Assembly (NCBI RefSeq): GCF_009729545.1
Contig: NZ_WFIY01000004.1
Location: 1-64,000 of the forward strand
Source of the DNA: Acidianus infernus
GTDB lineage: Archaea > Thermoproteota > Thermoprotei_A > Sulfolobales > Sulfolobaceae
Reading direction: 5' to 3'
Length of the DNA: 64,000 nucleotides
Shown: positions 7,952 to 16,024 of the stretch, one piece after another
Numbering within the stretch: the first letter of the stretch is position 1
Layout: the number at the start of each line of letters is the position of its first letter
Made by a program: the position numbers and the translations under genes
The notes under the pieces: generated by a model
What the model was told of the DNA's origin: nothing
Database searches by the model: none
What the model saw: the letters and a program-made list of their open reading frames with translations, nothing else

Positions 7952-9524
7952 TAAAGGCTAAGTTGTTCACTTTTATCGTGTAAGACGATATTATTCCAAA
8001 ACCCGGTGGCGAGGCATTCAGCATTTTTGAGTACTTTTCCATTCCGATCCTCTTTAACGCGTCTTCGTCAGCCCTCATTGCAATTTTCGTATTAGTCAAA
8101 GTAAGAATGAGGTCGTTTAAGTCCGTAGGCCTATGCGTCGCCAAGATAGTGCCAATCCCCCTTACCCTCCCCAGTCTCATTATCTTATTAATTAACCTCT
8201 CAAGGGGTTCCTTGTTTTCTTCCCTCCTCCCTTGTGGGAAATATTCGTGAGCCTCGTCGAAGATCATTAAATACTCGGTTTCCTTCCCCTCTTTCTTATA
8301 GCGGTCGTCTATTATCTTGAATATCTTACTAATAATGATGAAGGAGGCAATCGTTGCTGAATTCACTTCCCTCTCTAAAGCCCACCTTAAATCTACTACT
8401 GCCTTGCTTTTCATTATTTCCTCGTAGTTTGGCTCTTTGTAATAGCCGTTGCCAAAGGATACGTCAATTATTCCGCTCTGAGAAAGTAAGTAAACGGACC
8501 TAATTATGTTTTTCTGAGTTTCCTGGTGCATATTCATATGCTTCATGTAATCCCTGCAATTATCTTCCCAATCGTCAATAACGTCGTTCTTACCTACGCA
8601 TTCTTTTGAAATTATCTTAAAGAATTCGCCCCCTTGAGGAGTGAAGTAAGGGGAAACGTCTGGCAATAGTTCGTAATTTTCTGGCAGTCTGAAGCCTATT
8701 AAATAAAGGTTAAAGGAGGAGTTTCCGTTGCTTAAGACTAGTTTGTTCTCTTCCACCTTGCTTATTTTATACCCCGTCAAGTTACTCCTCTTTAGGAAGA
8801 CGTCGACAAATTGAGTAACTCCCATTTCGTAGTCCCTAGTCATTGGAACTATTATTGAGCCTCCCATATCTACTGCCGGCTTTATGTAATCTCCTTGGAT
8901 GTCAAATACAATTAGGGGTGTCTCTGAGTTCTTCATAATTACCTTTAGCAAGTTAGTTTTACCAGCTCCCGTTGTTCCAACAACTAGGACGTGGTGTTTT
9001 AACGCCTCTTTGCTGAGCTTTACGTCAACTTCAATTTCCCTATAACCTTCCATAACTTTTCCTATCCTTACTCCTTCCTCTGGAATTCCAAGCATTTCCT
9101 TTATGAAGTCTAGTGACGGTAAGAAAACGGGGCTTTGAGGGTCAATTGGAGAAGAAGGAGGCACAACTTCTCCGTTAACTTCCTCTGAGAGCAGTTCTAC
9201 GGTAATTATCAAGGGAGTTACTATACCGCTTGGGTTCTCTTGAGGGAACAAGGAAGGTACTTTTGATATTGAAAGTATGTCTTGCCTCGCAACTGCCTTA
9301 ACCCTAGATAGCATTAAAGTCCTTGAAATGGGTAAGGAAATGCCTAGGTAAGAGCCTATAAGTATTTTACTTCTCAAGTAAGTGTCAAAGGAGACTTCTA
9401 TCTTAACTTCCCTTTCTTCTTCTCCGTACTCTGCGGGGTAAACTCTGGAAACCATGCCTATTATTGTTCCTCTTGCCCTTTTCTTAGCTTCTTCTATCAT
9501 ATCAGAAGGCGAAGTTTCCTCCAT
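7887..9524 (-). CDS. herA: HerA bipolar DNA translocase/helicase
   Basis: HerA is a hexameric FtsK/VirB4-class ATPase that pumps DNA for the NurA nuclease in end resection. The 545-residue product has an N-terminal HAS-barrel-like region (about 15-130), Walker A GTTGAGKT at 183-190, Walker B IFDEAHEYFP around 421-430, and a sensor stretch TILATHRP. It lies 2 bp downstream of nurA and is surely co-transcribed. In Sulfolobales the housekeeping pair is normally with mre11-rad50; none is here, so this is probably a second pair, perhaps linked to defence or a mobile element. The last 14 or so codons lie in a 40-bp insert between direct repeats and may be a recent addition. Confidence 0.9.
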   Translation of the reverse strand: MEETSPSDMIEEAKKRARGTIIGMVSRVYPAEYGEEEREVKIEVSFDTYLRSKILIGSYLGISLPISRTLMLSRVKAVARQDILSISKVPSLFPQENPSGIVTPLIITVELLSEEVNGEVVPPSSPIDPQSPVFLPSLDFIKEMLGIPEEGVRIGKVMEGYREIEVDVKLSKEALKHHVLVVGTTGAGKTNLLKVIMKNSETPLIVFDIQGDYIKPAVDMGGSIIVPMTRDYEMGVTQFVDVFLKRSNLTGYKISKVEENKLVLSNGNSSFNLYLIGFRLPENYELLPDVSPYFTPQGGEFFKIISKECVGKNDVIDDWEDNCRDYMKHMNMHQETQKNIIRSVYLLSQSGIIDVSFGNGYYKEPNYEEIMKSKAVVDLRWALEREVNSATIASFIIISKIFKIIDDRYKKEGKETEYLMIFDEAHEYFPQGRREENKEPLERLINKIMRLGRVRGIGTILATHRPTDLNDLILTLTNTKIAMRADEDALKRIGMEKYSKMLNASPPGFGIISSYTIKVNNLAFRSEKYESGEEIFNPFKEEFME

Positions 9525-9526
9525 TT

Positions 9527-10540
9527 TTACTCACCTGAGTCTAGTTCAGCAATTCTCAGGTTTTCCCAATCTTCATAATTTACTCCCGTAGTAACTCTTG
9601 CTATGTTAAAGGCAAGAATGAAGGCTGAAGCGCTTAGCCTCTTTGCCATTTTGTCAGCAACTTCTATGAATTCCGGTATTCCGCGGTATGATGAGTATTT
9701 TCTTGCAGTGTAAACTCCTTTGCAAAGTAAATCTTTGTCTAGGCTTTCAACCCTGAATACTCCTTCTCTGACTTTTACATAAACCATGTACCTAATGTAT
9801 TTCTTTCCTCCAATATCGACTTCTTCCTTCAGTATGGGAGTTGTGTAGAAGTCTTTTCCCCTTCCTAAGTATTCAACTATTACGTCGTCTGTTGCGTTAC
9901 TCAGCTTTGAGTCATTTACTAGCCCCGACCTCCTTAGTTTCCTGCTGTAATTTAACCTCTTTACTATTCCTATTAAATTATCCTTCTTGCGTTGGTTTGC
10001 CAATTTTATAAAAGCTGATTTGTAAGGTTCTCCCACCATTTGTATATAAGGACCCGGGATTATTGGACCGTCAACTATTGTTACGTAAGCTGATTTTTCT
10101 ATTGCGTAATTTTCCAAAGAGATCCTCAGCTCATCTAGTATATTATCGTCCTTGTAATCAGGCGAGTAAGGTTCTCCGTTAACGTTATTTAGTGCAATTA
10201 TCTTGGAAAGAGTTGGATCTCCTTCAATTAATTTCCTAACTTCGTCAGAGGCTTTTATTGCCATGAAAGGAACTTCTATCTTGATGGGTATCATTAGCTT
10301 TTCATTAATTAGATCTGCGTAAAGCGAGGCGAAATATATGTTAGCCCCTTTAACGTTCATCATCCTTGAGGAGGAGTCTAGGAATGAGAAAGTAGTCAAG
10401 CTCTCGCATTCTCCTAATTCATCTTCTACTTCAACTGGCGTTGAATCCTCTATGTTTGAAGTAGGAGAGACTCCTAAGTAGGGTTGATCTAGTGAGGAGA
10501 GCAAGCTGAAGAGCGATTTTATTGCTTCTCCGAATTCCAT
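9527..10540 (-). CDS. nurA: NurA 5'-3' nuclease, partner of HerA
   Basis: NurA forms a toroidal dimer on HerA and degrades DNA ends. The 337-residue protein shows the family's metal-binding aspartates: TFSFLDSSSRM (about residue 54) and VTIVDGPIIPGP (about 157), followed by the IGIVKR segment; the C-terminus has the conserved RIAELD-like end. Length is typical. The start ATG at 10540 is preceded by AT-rich TATA-like sequence (ATATAATATACAAAAT on the coding strand) at leaderless spacing. It is the first gene of a two-gene operon with herA. No defects seen. Confidence 0.87.
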   Translation of the reverse strand: MEFGEAIKSLFSLLSSLDQPYLGVSPTSNIEDSTPVEVEDELGECESLTTFSFLDSSSRMMNVKGANIYFASLYADLINEKLMIPIKIEVPFMAIKASDEVRKLIEGDPTLSKIIALNNVNGEPYSPDYKDDNILDELRISLENYAIEKSAYVTIVDGPIIPGPYIQMVGEPYKSAFIKLANQRKKDNLIGIVKRLNYSRKLRRSGLVNDSKLSNATDDVIVEYLGRGKDFYTTPILKEEVDIGGKKYIRYMVYVKVREGVFRVESLDKDLLCKGVYTARKYSSYRGIPEFIEVADKMAKRLSASAFILAFNIARVTTGVNYEDWENLRIAELDSGE

Positions 10541-11838
10541 AATACTTAAAATAATTTTGTATATTATATGTATTGCGGTGAAAGGAATTTAAAATATTGG
10601 GTTTAGAAAGCATAAGAATGCAGAGTATGGGAAGTAAGCTATTTTCCGTTTATTCAGACTTTCATTTCACTAAGACTTGCTACCTATTTTGCATATTTTA
10701 AGTTATACCTTGGCAGGTACGTAGTGAAAAGACCCACATCCTTGTTCTTTGGCAGTATTACGTAACTTGAGGGTCTAACTGCGCACGGGGAGAAGCGTTG
10801 TTGCCTTGCTGAGGCATGTGAATATAGGCTCTCTCAAGTACTTGACCTTCATTGCAAATGTTGAGGAATAATTGTAGGCACTACATATTACCATATTGTC
10901 TCCATAATCTGAAATCATAAGCGGTTCTCCGAGTATTATGGCTGGTCATTTTGCAGGTCTAGTGCAAAGGAGCTAATCACGACATATCGGGCTTTCTACA
11001 AATATTAGCTCAACCTTTTGAAGGACGTTGCGGAATAGGTTACTATGCCTGCTATTGGCAGCAAAGTTTTTCTCTTTCTTGTGAAGATCTAGACAATTGT
11101 AGATTTGAACCACTTCTATAAAAACTTTGTAATACGTAATACTAGTAATACTTAGCCAAAAAATTAGAGAAGATAAATAATATATAGAACGTTAAACTTG
11201 AATGTTTTTAAGAAAGTAAGGCTAAAATATGAAATTTTTTTGAGGAAGTGAATGGTGAGTTTATAACATCATATTTAATTTATATGTATATTTATATGGA
11301 GTTTATATAATATAATTTTTATAGGGAATGACAGATTAGGTAAGCTTTACCTTGATAAGAGTTGACTTCTCTTTGTACATGTAAAGCCTATCTTTATAAA
11401 CGAAGGTATCCGCTAGTTCTCCTTGGTTGACATCCTTCAAAGGATCTACTACAACGGTAAAATAGCTTAGGAGGTAGAAAAAGTATTCATAATCAGATAG
11501 TAAGCTCTATCAGTTGGCTATTTGCACTTCTGAACTTTTCCCACTAACACCCGCTTAAGAATGTGAATCGTAGATCGCCATTGCAGGCACCTCTTCATTC
11601 TCTAAAGTCTTTACATGCATTGCCGTTAAACTCTCTTCGAGTCCTTCTTTCTCAAGCCTTTCAGCCGACAGCAATTGGGCATTATTGCAGTTACGTAACT
11701 TTACTACTGCTCTAGAGAGCTATAATTTTCCTTATATCCGTAAAATTTTAAATAATCGTAATTCAAGGGCTAATAAATTCCAGAATTTGAAGTTTAATAT
11801 ATTTTCTAAGAAAAATTAAGGAAAAGCACTAATACAAA
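10541..11838. other. 1.3-kb stretch of decayed coding sequence
   Basis: No intact gene. Minus-strand open pieces broken by frameshifts are visible: around 10700-10920 (for example MKVKYLREPIFTCLSKATTL and YVILPKNKDVGLFTTYLP) and 11340-11510 (FFYLLSYFTVVVDPLKD … LYMYKEKSTLIKVKLT, stop near 11345), with another piece at about 11560-11680 (EGLEESLTAMHVKTLENEEV). They look like remains of one or two genes I cannot identify. A very AT-rich tract lies at 11210-11330. Confidence 0.5.
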
Positions 11839-12177
11839 TTAAAACTTAAAATGAGCAAAGTTATTAGAAAATGAAAAAATTATTGACTTAAAATGAACCT
11901 CCGTACTACCTCTACTCAACTTCTCCTTCGCTATCATCCTTATTCTAGTCTTTAGCTCTTTGTTCCTTAGACCCCTGAGGTTATTGTAGAGGTACCATAG
12001 TACTTGGTGGTCTTCATCCTTCATCCTCATTACGTGCTTTGCCAAGTTATTTACTTTCTTATTGCATACGGGACAACGGTCAAGGTTGGAGTGATTCTTT
12101 CTAAAGTGCTTTCTCAATCCGGTCATACTGCCAAATGCTTTTCCACAAACTGGGCAGTTAAAACCCAATTTGAACAC
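11839..12177 (-). CDS. C2H2 zinc-finger protein
   Basis: A 112-residue basic protein with one classic C2H2 finger (CPVCGKAFGSMTGLRKHFRKNH, residues about 9-29) and a second, variant one (CPVCNKKVNNLAKHVMRMKDEDH). Such short proteins are common in Sulfolobales viruses and plasmids and in CRISPR-adjacent loci, where they are presumed nucleic-acid binders. It follows cas6 with a 1-bp gap as the last gene of a four-gene operon. The C-terminal tail after residue 95 is AT-rich and may be poorly conserved. Function beyond nucleic-acid binding is unknown. Confidence 0.75.
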   Translation of the reverse strand: MFKLGFNCPVCGKAFGSMTGLRKHFRKNHSNLDRCPVCNKKVNNLAKHVMRMKDEDHQVLWYLYNNLRGLRNKELKTRIRMIAKEKLSRGSTEVHFKSIIFSFSNNFAHFKF

Positions 12178-12178
12178 C

Positions 12179-12874
12179 TCACTTCAAGCTTATTCTTCCG
12201 AACCCGTTCTTCCTTGAGCTTCCAATGCCCTTTGCAAGAGCGTTTTCTAGAACGGCATAGATTTCCTCGTCCTTCTCCAAAATTGAATATCGAAACTTTC
12301 CCATCATTCCTAAGACCTCCTTGCCTGCGTAGGTAACTTTCACATATTTCATGGTTGAAGGTTCCTCCCTAACCTTTTCTTCTAAAGATAAGGCGACCCT
12401 TACATATTCCTCCCTAGATACGTGGAAGTGGTCCATGTAGTTAACAGCAAATGTCACAAAGAAAGCGTTAGTAAACCTCTTCTTTCTGTCTTTTTTAAAC
12501 GGGTCTACCAATAGTGCAGGGGTTAACAACTCTACTTCAACTAAATCCTTCCTTTCCACTTTGACTTCCCTCATTTTCACGTTCTCTACCTTCCACGTAG
12601 TGTTAAACGCCTTCCTCTCCTGCAGGTTTATCAGTGCTTCAACAACGTCCTCGCTTTTGCCCCCTACTTCGAAGGAGTAAATTTCTCCTTCCTCAACTTC
12701 CATTAACGTTGGTAAATTAGAGTACTTCACCAGATATTTCCCTCCTTTCTTCAGCGGTGAGACTGAAATCCCATCTTTAACTCCTCCTAACATAGTTTTA
12801 CCAACCTTTGAGGTGAAAGGCGGTATAACTGCGTTGTTTGAGGGTGAAACGTAAACTTCAGCTATTAAGTACAT
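12179..12874 (-). CDS. cas6: Cas6 family CRISPR-RNA endoribonuclease
   Basis: Cas6 cuts the repeat in precursor crRNA. The 231-residue protein has the two-ferredoxin RAMP layout: N-terminal IPPFTSKVGKTML matching the family's xSKxxxxxI segment, a central LTPALL (the usual TPTLL), and the C-terminal glycine-rich loop GIGSSRKNGFGRISL. A histidine pair at MDHFHV might contribute to catalysis but this is a guess. It overlaps the upstream nuclease-like gene by 17 bp. A second, wrecked cas6 lies at 32761-33509, so this is the only intact copy in the window and probably serves arrays A and B. It is divergent from the well-known Sulfolobus Cas6 sequences. Confidence 0.75.
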   Translation of the reverse strand: MYLIAEVYVSPSNNAVIPPFTSKVGKTMLGGVKDGISVSPLKKGGKYLVKYSNLPTLMEVEEGEIYSFEVGGKSEDVVEALINLQERKAFNTTWKVENVKMREVKVERKDLVEVELLTPALLVDPFKKDRKKRFTNAFFVTFAVNYMDHFHVSREEYVRVALSLEEKVREEPSTMKYVKVTYAGKEVLGMMGKFRYSILEKDEEIYAVLENALAKGIGSSRKNGFGRISLK

Positions 12875-13400
12875 TTGATTTCCCCGCCAGTTCTCTGATT
12901 ATTTCTACCATTATTATCCTAGCCTCTGCTCCAGTAATTATTGGCGAGTTCATGAAGAGCACTGAGTAAACGTTTATTCCCGAGATTTTACTTTCTCCAT
13001 CGTGGCTGACGGATATTAGTAAAGGCCTCACTCTTTTGAAAACCTTTGTTAGCACGCTGGCGTAAAGTAGGACTTGTAACGTGGCATGCTGTAGGTTCTC
13101 TTCCGGTTTTATTTCAATCACAGTATCCTTTGCTATCGCGTCAGGATATGCTAAGGGCAATGGTAAGCCATAAATCCAAATCATATAACCTCTACTTAAG
13201 TTCTCCATCCTTAGGTAACTATTAACAACATTAAGTATCATATTCTTAGTAGTCTCATTAAAAGTGTACTTATACCTGCCATAAAGCTTCATTGCCAATT
13301 CTTCTGCAAAGTCCTTTACACCCCTTTTCTTCAGTAATTTTACCCTTTCATTAACTGGAATATATAAGATAAGCCTAGTAGAGGTTAGGCTTGAAATCAT
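12858..13400 (-). CDS. PD-(D/E)XK nuclease-like protein without Fe-S cysteines
   Basis: A 180-residue protein with a Cas4/RecB-type nuclease core: AYPDAI (PD), VIEIKP (ExK) and ATLQVLLYASVL (QxxxY), all in order between residues about 85 and 125. It contains no cysteine at all, so it cannot carry the Cas4 Fe-S cluster. It overlaps the upstream gene by 4 bp (ATGA type) and the downstream cas6 by 17 bp, making translational coupling likely. Adjacent to another protein with the same core, it may form a heterodimer. The nuclease fold is inferred from motifs; the substrate and pathway are unknown. Confidence 0.7.
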   Translation of the reverse strand: MISSLTSTRLILYIPVNERVKLLKKRGVKDFAEELAMKLYGRYKYTFNETTKNMILNVVNSYLRMENLSRGYMIWIYGLPLPLAYPDAIAKDTVIEIKPEENLQHATLQVLLYASVLTKVFKRVRPLLISVSHDGESKISGINVYSVLFMNSPIITGAEARIIMVEIIRELAGKSNVLNS

Positions 13401-14080
13401 GGTCTCACGGGAATTGCAGGTATTGACGCCTTATGCTTTTTAATTACCTTGGACTTTAATTTATTGAGAATATACTCAGCTTTGTACTGAGTCATAACGT
13501 TGTTGAGTAAGCTAAGACCTTCGATTTTTATATTTACAGTGTATATTTCTATTCTATTCAATATAGCAGTAAAGTCGTTAGAACGTTTGTAATAGCCTAC
13601 TGCAACGTAAAGCCTGGGATAGTGTACTTTTTCCTTATCGCTCATTACCTTTAACACACCATAAATCATGCTTTGGATTGAGCCTTTGCACATTGTCAAA
13701 TCGGAAGGGCTCTTTCTTGTCGTGGATTTTAATTCAATGATGTCTCCTTCCACAGTTATTATATCTGGCTTTCCGTAAATTCCATCGTATTCCAGTTTTC
13801 TACTGAAATTAGGCACTTTTAGCTTCTTCTTCATTGCATCTTCTATTGTGTAAGTTACCATAGGAGGAGTTGAAATACCGCAAATGTCATTAGCTATACT
13901 CGATACAGAATTAACAAGTGGACTCTTTGGTTCTATTCTCCTTAGTTCCACTTCTTCATCTACTCTTATCTCTTTTTCCAATATTGGCAGTAAGCTAATG
14001 CCATCTACTACATAGTATCCACTACTTTTAGAATGAGGGATTATCTTTGAATTGCGGTCTGTGGTGTTCATACGATACAT
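13397..14080 (-). CDS. PD-(D/E)XK nuclease-like protein, first gene of the cas6 operon
   Basis: A 227-residue protein with a complete RecB/Cas4-like motif set: YGKPDII, IIELKST and SIQSMIYGVL. Only two cysteines are present (ICGIS and MCKGS), not in the Cas4 CxxC…C arrangement, so an Fe-S cluster is unlikely. The C-terminal tail is short, basic and proline-rich (KKHKASIPAIPVRP). It begins the operon; the next gene overlaps by 4 bp. I do not recognise the exact family. Its position beside Cas6 suggests an RNA/DNA-processing or adaptation role, but that is inference. Confidence 0.68.
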   Translation of the reverse strand: MYRMNTTDRNSKIIPHSKSSGYYVVDGISLLPILEKEIRVDEEVELRRIEPKSPLVNSVSSIANDICGISTPPMVTYTIEDAMKKKLKVPNFSRKLEYDGIYGKPDIITVEGDIIELKSTTRKSPSDLTMCKGSIQSMIYGVLKVMSDKEKVHYPRLYVAVGYYKRSNDFTAILNRIEIYTVNIKIEGLSLLNNVMTQYKAEYILNKLKSKVIKKHKASIPAIPVRP

Positions 14081-14569
14081 CTCATTATACCCTTGTATTC
14101 ATGCTTTTATTTAAAGTTAACTCTTCTTCTTTAGAAATTAAAAGACGAATGTAAAAAATTTCTCATTATTGGAAACGTATTAACACAACAAATCGCAAAT
14201 TTCTTCACATCTTTCAGTTCATGTTAGGTGAAAGATATTATGCATCGTTGGTTATAAAAGTTTACCCGTGGCTCAACTTAGGGGTAATCTTCGTAACTTC
14301 ACTATTCTTGAGAGCAGTTATTAGATCATCAATATTATTAGCATACTTGTCAAAATAATATTTAAGTGATTAATAAAGATAAGTTGCTAAAAGAGGAAAA
14401 GTTACTGTTGAATGTTTAGTGCTTTGAATAACTTAAGTTGAGATTAAAGGTTGCTTAAGTTTTGTTGAATATGAAAGAAGGCTAATAATTGCAAGTTTGA
14501 CTAGGAACTTTAGCAGCCTCGCATGAGCTAAACGTTAATACGAATTCGGATTCAGAGGAGTGGAGAGTA
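14081..14569. other. Intergenic region without recognisable gene
   Basis: About 490 bp of AT-rich DNA between divergently spaced minus-strand genes. I see no gene, RNA gene or long repeat in it, only short CTTAAGTT motifs around 14430-14460. Confidence 0.4.
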
Positions 14570-14884
14570 TTAATGATCTTCTAAGCAAACTTCCTTCCCC
14601 TTTTTAAATTCCATATGTAACATCTTTTGTAATTCTCTCCCTAGGAGGGAGATTTCCCTACCCATGATGGGGCTTTCAACGAATGTGTCTAGTTCTATTT
14701 TTATAATAGCCTTAGCAACTCTAGTTTTAACAATTCCGTTAAGCGTTGCATAAACTCTCTGGTTTTCAAGTTCAATATTGTAAACAGAAGGAGGAATTAA
14801 AAGATAACCAGAAAAACCAGTATCCACTAAAGCTTCAATTTCCACGGAGTTTCCATTATAAGGATCTGTCACTTTAACATTCAA
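14570..14884 (-). CDS. Retropepsin-like (clan AA) aspartic protease-family protein
   Basis: A 104-residue single-domain protein with the aspartic protease motif ALVDTGFSGYL (catalytic Asp in D-T-G) and a second hydrophobic flap-like half ending SPIMGREISLLGRELQ, matching the small retropepsin-like proteins common in Sulfolobales and cyanobacteria. It probably works as a homodimer. The current frame can start at TTG 14884, but this codon lies inside a 61-bp repeat unit: deleting one unit would give an ATG start at about 14953, directly abutting the stop of the upstream RHH gene. The pair therefore looks like an operon whose junction was altered. Biological role unknown; toxin-antitoxin-like behaviour is speculation. 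Confidence 0.72.
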   Translation of the reverse strand: MNVKVTDPYNGNSVEIEALVDTGFSGYLLIPPSVYNIELENQRVYATLNGIVKTRVAKAIIKIELDTFVESPIMGREISLLGRELQKMLHMEFKKGKEVCLEDH

Positions 14885-14932
14885 TCAGGATAGAATAAAT
14901 CTACAAGGAATCAGAATTATAAGGATCTGTCA
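14855..14932. repeat. Solitary repeat unit at the protease gene start (period 61 bp)
   Basis: ATTATAAGGATCTGTCA is present at 14855-14871 (inside the protease gene) and 14916-14932 (upstream of it). Excising 61 bp restores an uninterrupted frame beginning TAAATG at the end of the neighbouring RHH gene. Confidence 0.65.
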
Positions 14933-14954
14933 ACTGGTAAAATAGGTTTATCAT

Positions 14955-15317
14955 TTATTCTAAAGCAATCGATGACCATCCCCACTCTCCTACTTCTTGC
15001 TCGTAATTTTTACTTCCTAACATACACTTTTTATGCCCCTTTCCCATTTCAATAGCTTCTTTCTCACTGTCGAATGCGCCAATGAACTCTCCATCACAAG
15101 CCAAGACATATTTCCCTTCCTTATAAGCTTTCAATGCCTCCGGATTTGTCTTGAGTACGATGTAATTGTAATCGTATATTCCTTCGGTGAGGTTAAGCCA
15201 TAAGGATATTGCTTGTTGTATTGCTTCAGATACGCTAATTCCCATCAGTGCAGCCTTTGCTTTCAGCATTCTATAAAGCTGCTCATCCATGTTTTTTATC
15301 ATCACTTTTGCCGTCAT
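14955..15317 (-). CDS. Ribbon-helix-helix protein with DUF5678-like C-terminal domain
   Basis: A 120-residue protein. Residues 1-45 (TAKVMIKNMDEQLYRMLKAK…GISVSEAIQQAI) form a CopG/RHH DNA-binding region; residues 65-105 (AYKEGKYVLACDGEFIGAFDS EKEAIEMGK) resemble the small DUF5678 fold that often partners retropepsin-like proteins. It is immediately upstream of the protease gene, suggesting a two-gene operon in which this protein may autoregulate. Domain calls are by eye; a role as antitoxin-like regulator is inferred. Confidence 0.65.
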   Translation of the reverse strand: MTAKVMIKNMDEQLYRMLKAKAALMGISVSEAIQQAISLWLNLTEGIYDYNYIVLKTNPEALKAYKEGKYVLACDGEFIGAFDSEKEAIEMGKGHKKCMLGSKNYEQEVGEWGWSSIALE

Positions 15318-15397
15318 ACGTTTAACCTAGTAAGAAGTATAATGATGAATTACGAACTTAGGTTAAGATATTCGTCTAAACTCTGACTTCCTCCCCG

Positions 15398-15686
15398 CCC
15401 TAAACGGTAGACCCAAAATCATCTCCTTGAAAATAAATCTATAGTGTAAATAAGCGTTTCTACCAGATGGAAAATTCTCTGTGAATAAATCAATTGAGAA
15501 CAAGAGAATGAGCAATAGTCTAAACTCTTCCCTCCCCATCATCTCCTTGAATATGCAAGGAGTAGAGCACCAACACGCGAAAAACAAACTTAGTAGTGAA
15601 GGAGAGAAAGGCCTTAATACCCCAAAAGTCTCTATTATTCTATCAGAATTATTTTGTAAAAAGATTTTGGGTCTACCGTTCCAGGG
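15398..15686. mobile_element. Inverted-repeat element or IS200/IS605-derived relic
   Basis: A 23-24-bp inverted repeat (left: CCCTAAACGGTAGACCC… at 15398-15420; right copy at 15663-15686 with one or two changes) bounds about 240 bp with no real gene. The flanks CTGACTTCCTCCCCG on the left and AAGGAAGTCAACGG on the right resemble ends of IS200/IS605 elements of Sulfolobales. CATCTCCTTGAA is also repeated inside (15420 and 15540). It is probably a non-autonomous or decayed element. Confidence 0.5.
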
Positions 15687-15786
15687 TGGGGGAGCTCTAC
15701 ACTCAAGGAAGTCAACGGCCTACACCCCAGTCAGATCTGACTAATAAGGAAGTCAGAATACCTCAGTTAACGCTTCCTTTAGTAAA

Positions 15787-15957
15787 TTACACGTTTCCCA
15801 AATCTTTCCTAAATATTCCATAATATTTGTCAACGTCTACTACTATGGGCTCTAGTACTATTTTAGAATCTTCCACACTCATAATTAGTTCTCTCACTTC
15901 TTTAGGTATAGTAATTCTGCCTCTGTCATCAATTGTTAATATAAACTCCTTACCCAT
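15787..15957 (-). CDS. AbrB/SpoVT-type antitoxin (VapB-like), solitary
   Basis: A 56-residue protein starting MGKEFILTIDDRGRITIPKE and ending YYGIFRKDLGNV. The swapped-hairpin signature D-x-x-GRITIPKEVR is diagnostic of AbrB/SpoVT DNA-binding domains; many archaeal VapB antitoxins share it. It is a little short for a VapB, and no PIN-domain partner follows: the downstream side is taken up by the inverted-repeat element at 15398-15686, which may have replaced the toxin gene. A TATA-like TTTATATTTATG lies at leaderless distance upstream of the ATG at 15957. Confidence 0.75.
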   Translation of the reverse strand: MGKEFILTIDDRGRITIPKEVRELIMSVEDSKIVLEPIVVDVDKYYGIFRKDLGNV

Positions 15958-16024
15958 ACCTTCCCATCTAGTAACCCATAAATATAAATCTTTTCTTTAA
16001 ATAGTGAAAGTGTGTTATCCAAGG

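Noticed and set aside
12004..12336. Plus-strand open frame of 110 codons
   Set aside because: It lies opposite the zinc-finger and cas6 genes, which have clear motifs.
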